This document shows, one piece after another, positions 5,807-7,601 of a stretch of 7,601 nt of DNA. The DNA lies in assembly GCA_022508685.1 (NCBI GenBank), contig JAFLUS010000084.1, positions 1 through 7,601 on the forward strand, read 5' to 3'. How positions within the stretch are numbered: position 1 is the first letter of the stretch; the number at the start of each line of letters is the position of its first letter. Position numbers and translations under genes: made by a program. Below the pieces are notes generated by a model that was given only the letters and a program-made list of their open reading frames with translations, was not told the DNA's origin and did not search any database. The stretch comes from Prevotellaceae bacterium. GTDB lineage: Bacteria; Bacteroidota; Bacteroidia; Bacteroidales; Bacteroidaceae.

Positions 5807-7192
5807 TCATAATCCCCCGGCACCATTCATGAATAAATTAGAAATGGCGTAGAGAGGCATCACCTGAATACGGCGGACGGCATCGGCTTGCTGCTTGTCA
5901 TGGCTTTCCAACAATGCGAAGTTCTCCAATGAACATCGTATGGCATCCGTCAACTGCTTCTGCCGCATGAACAGATGAAGGCTTTTCATCTTTCCGCTGA
6001 CTCCGGACTTACATTCTATGGGCAACACCTTCAGGTCATGGGCAATGACGTAGTCCACCTCTGAACGAGTGCCTTCTGCCGTGTTTTCCCAATAGTAGAG
6101 GTCGTGCTGCGAACGTGGGTTGTTGTATTTTATCATCTCCCACCCCAACACCATTTCCGTCAGTCCGCCTTTGTTCACCAAATCTTCGGCAGTGCCAGCC
6201 ACGATGAGTTCCGTCAACTGGCGTGCGCTTCCCAAGTCCATGTCAAGGATGCGCAACAGCAGACCGCTGTCCAGATAGATGTACTTGCGAAATTTCTCGT
6301 TGGTTTCAGCCCCCAAGGGCAACCCGTTGGCTGCCGTATGGCTCACCCGCTTAATGATGCCTGCATCGCACAATAGTCCGAGCGCTTTCTTCACTTCTTC
6401 AGCGCGGTATGCACCTTCCACCTTGCTATACATGAACTTGTTGCCAACCTGAAGGATGACGCTCTGCAACGTGTTGCGGAGCAGTGTGGGGTCGACCCGC
6501 TTGGCATATTTTGCGAAGTCATCATAATAAGCCAACTGAATGTCATCAAGTTCAGTCTGACACTGGCGGTAGTCATGGCTCTCCACCCATGCGGAAACGC
6601 TTGCCGGCATGCCGCCCACCATCAGGAAAGTGCGGTAATGCTGCACCAAATCGTTGTGAAGAGCCGTAAACAACGGCGTCTTGCCGTCTGCCGCCTGCTT
6701 GGCGCTGACCCACGACCGCTTGCCTTCTGCCACAAGAAATTCATCGAACGAAAAAGGATAGACGAACAAGGAGCGGATTCTGCCGACGCCAAACGAAGGT
6801 ATCTCTTTCAATGCGAATTCTAACAATGAACCTGCCGCAACGACGTGCAGGTCGGGATAATCCTCCTTAAAAGCCCAAAGACTCTTGATGGCATCCGGGC
6901 AACTCTGGATTTCGTCAAAGAACAGCAGCGTCTTTCCTGCCTCTACCGGCTGATTATACAGCATGCCCAAACTGTCAGCAAGCGTACGGACATCATGGAC
7001 TTTCTCAAAGATGTCCTTCACCTCTGGCCGCTTTTCAAAATTAACCTCAATGAAATGGTCAAAAGTTTCGCCCAAATGCTGCACAGCCCGCGATTTTCCA
7101 ACCTGACGTGCGCCACGGAGCAGCAGTGGTTTCAGGCTGCTGCCGTTTTTCCATTCCAGAAGCAGAGTATCGATAGCCCTTTCTATGTACAT
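5807..7192 (-). CDS. DUF4143-type ATP-binding protein (AAA+ ATPase with nuclease-fold C-terminus)
   Basis: The 461-residue protein begins with an AAA+ ATPase domain. Walker A is GARQVGKS at 27-34 and Walker B is LLFFDEIQ at 89-96, with D93 and E94. A sensor-like AAGSLLEFAL lies at 119-128, and the family signature RIRSLFVYPFSFDEFL at 138-153. A winged-helix-like middle region (about 210-300) is followed by the DUF4143 C-terminal part. There, E346, EVD at 378-380 and IECKSG at 392-397 reproduce the D...ExK pattern of PD-(D/E)XK nucleases, so the putative metal site looks intact. Length and layout are typical. These proteins are abundant in Bacteroidales and archaea, often as lineage-specific accessory genes; their function is unsettled, with defence, mobile-element or toxin-like roles all proposed. 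The ATG at 7192 lies about 25-30 bp downstream of a clear promoter. It appears monocistronic and is probably independent of the downstream operon, which has its own promoter box. Its codon and base use look less GC-biased than the operon, by eye. Confidence 0.93.
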   Translation of the reverse strand: MYIERAIDTLLLEWKNGSSLKPLLLRGARQVGKSRAVQHLGETFDHFIEVNFEKRPEVKDIFEKVHDVRTLADSLGMLYNQPVEAGKTLLFFDEIQSCPDAIKSLWAFKEDYPDLHVVAAGSLLEFALKEIPSFGVGRIRSLFVYPFSFDEFLVAEGKRSWVSAKQAADGKTPLFTALHNDLVQHYRTFLMVGGMPASVSAWVESHDYRQCQTELDDIQLAYYDDFAKYAKRVDPTLLRNTLQSVILQVGNKFMYSKVEGAYRAEEVKKALGLLCDAGIIKRVSHTAANGLPLGAETNEKFRKYIYLDSGLLLRILDMDLGSARQLTELIVAGTAEDLVNKGGLTEMVLGWEMIKYNNPRSQHDLYYWENTAEGTRSEVDYVIAHDLKVLPIECKSGVSGKMKSLHLFMRQKQLTDAIRCSLENFALLESHDKQQADAVRRIQVMPLYAISNLFMNGAGGL

Positions 7193-7224
7193 AAACCTTT
7201 CATTTTTAGGTAGAAATACGGACG

Positions 7225-7255
7225 CAAAGGTAAGGATTTATGTTGAAAGCAACAA
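7225..7255 (-). promoter_or_regulatory. Bacteroidetes-type promoter of the DUF4143 ATPase gene
   Basis: On the minus strand the -7 box is TACCTTTG (7232-7225), matching TAnnTTTG exactly. A TTGTTG stretch (7255-7250) supplies the -33 element; the outer TTG is 20 bp from the -7 box, the spacing expected for the Bacteroidetes primary sigma factor. Transcription would start near 7218-7220, leaving a leader of roughly 25-30 nt before the ATG at 7192. Confidence 0.75.
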
Positions 7256-7270
7256 GAAAGTTGAGCAAAA

Positions 7271-7359
7271 TCTGACAAAACCGAGAGGAATAAACACCCG
7301 TTTTCTGACAAAACCGAGAGGAATAAATGCCCGTTTTCTGACAAAACCGAGAGGAATAA
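7271..7359. repeat. 33-bp tandem repeat, 2.7 copies, upstream of the ATPase promoter
   Basis: Copies start at 7271, 7304 and 7337, exactly 33 bp apart. Each has an identical 23-bp core beginning TCTGACAAAACCGAG and ending GAGGAATAA. The 10-bp linkers are ACACCCGTTT and ATGCCCGTTT, differing at two bases. The junctions create small hairpins GTTTT-CTGAC-AAAAC at 7300-7314 and 7333-7347. The third copy ends after its core. The block lies about 15 bp upstream of the ATPase -33 element. The unit is open in more than one frame on both strands, so its coding potential is not evidence of a protein. A copy-number-variable regulatory repeat is the simplest reading. Confidence 0.85.
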
Positions 7360-7428
7360 GGCAGACACTGCTGCACAAGAGTATCAAGTCCATTGTACGC
7401 ATTCAGTTCGTCAGTCATCACCTTTTTC

Positions 7429-7473
7429 TAAATGTTAAATTCCTTTAACAACCAGTGTTAAAATTAACATTTA
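7429..7473. repeat. Nested inverted repeat (cruciform-like)
   Basis: Outer arms TAAATGTTAA (7429-7438) and TTAACATTTA (7464-7473) are perfect 10-bp complements. Inside them TTTAACA (7444-7450) and TGTTAAA (7456-7462) form a second perfect 7-bp stem with loop ACCAG. Both stems share the TGTTAA core, so several pairings are possible. No gene or T-run makes it an obvious terminator; an operator or mobile-element end is possible. Confidence 0.55.
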
Positions 7474-7485
7474 AGTGTTAAAATT
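7454..7485. repeat. 12-bp direct repeat AGTGTTAAAATT, two copies
   Basis: AGTGTTAAAATT occurs at 7454-7465 and 7474-7485, 20 bp apart and therefore about two helical turns. The first copy overlaps the inner stem of the nested inverted repeat. It may be paired binding sites or simple AT-rich redundancy. Confidence 0.45.
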
Positions 7486-7532
7486 GGCGTTTTCTTAACT
7501 TGCTGATAATCAAAACCCTACCAATTCAAAAT

Positions 7533-7598
7533 TTGGAGTGCACTTTCGTTGAACTTGAAGTGCACTTCAGTTCAATTTAGAGTGCACTCCAGATGCAA
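7533..7598. repeat. Three 22-bp units centred on palindrome AGTGCACT
   Basis: AGTGCACT occurs at 7537-7544, 7559-7566 and 7581-7588, spaced exactly 22 bp. Each unit begins TT (TTGG, TTGA, TTAG before the palindrome), while the following bases vary. In the middle copy the palindrome widens to 14 bp (7556-7569, TGAAGTGCACTTCA). It is flanked by TTGAAC (7549-7554) and GTTCAA (7570-7575), a further inverted pair offset by one base. The third widens to 10 bp (7580-7589). Spacing near two helical turns suggests dimers bound on one DNA face. The array may continue past the window edge. No adjacent gene is visible to assign it to. Confidence 0.8.
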
Positions 7599-7601
7599 CG
7601 A

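Noticed and set aside
5703..5810. A 35-codon minus-strand frame whose ATG overlaps the ATPase stop (ATGA)
   Set aside because: It runs through the operon promoter box, uses rare-looking codons and has no recognisable motif. The overlap alone is not enough.
7271..7359. CRISPR array
   Set aside because: The 10-bp linkers are nearly identical and far too short for spacers, there are fewer than three full units, and no cas gene is present.
7206..7418. A 70-codon minus-strand frame through the 33-bp repeats
   Set aside because: The repeat unit is a multiple of three and open in more than one frame, and the frame runs over the ATPase promoter. It is mentioned only as a low-interest finding.

Overview
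The window looks like a piece of a Bacteroidales chromosome, most likely Prevotella-like. The evidence is the -7 promoter boxes of the TAnnTTTG type, the general lack of Shine-Dalgarno sequences, a C-terminal type IX secretion (T9SS)-like sorting module, and families typical of that order (DUF4143 ATPase, DUF2490 barrel). No rRNA, tRNA, CRISPR array or transposase is visible. All seven supported genes lie on the minus strand, so transcription runs from right to left. The genus is inferred, not shown.

Right part (about 7193-7601) is AT-rich and noncoding, and unusually dense in ordered repeats. It holds three copies of a 22-bp unit built around the 8-bp palindrome AGTGCACT, a nested inverted repeat, and a 2.7-copy 33-bp tandem repeat. 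A near-consensus Bacteroidetes promoter (7225-7255) follows, feeding a DUF4143-type ATPase gene (7192-5807). That protein has intact Walker motifs and a C-terminal nuclease-fold region.

Middle and left part (5657-349) is a compact six-gene run, probably one operon, with its own TATATTTG promoter box at 5721-5728. In transcription order it encodes a VTC-type polyphosphate polymerase domain protein, a DUF4956 membrane protein, a DUF2490 predicted outer-membrane barrel, a small secreted protein ending in a T9SS-like sorting module, a secreted Cthe_2159-like parallel beta-helix carbohydrate-binding protein, and UDP-galactopyranose mutase (glf). Most junctions are tight (8-bp overlap, 8-bp gap, 10-bp gap). 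The one larger gap (61 bp) carries a perfect 9-bp stem palindrome. A GC-rich palindrome followed by a T-rich run at 228-267 probably terminates the operon.

Read together, the operon suggests an envelope-associated system. The VTC/DUF4956 pair would make or handle a polyanion (polyphosphate) at the inner membrane. The DUF2490 barrel and the two secreted proteins would act at the outer membrane or surface. Glf would supply UDP-galactofuranose for a surface glycan. The link between VTC, DUF4956 and Cthe_2159-like proteins follows known gene neighbourhoods. The joint function with glf and the sorting-domain protein is inference.

The far left (1-227) has no convincing gene. It holds a palindrome and a weak minus-strand promoter-like box, perhaps the control region of a gene beyond the window.
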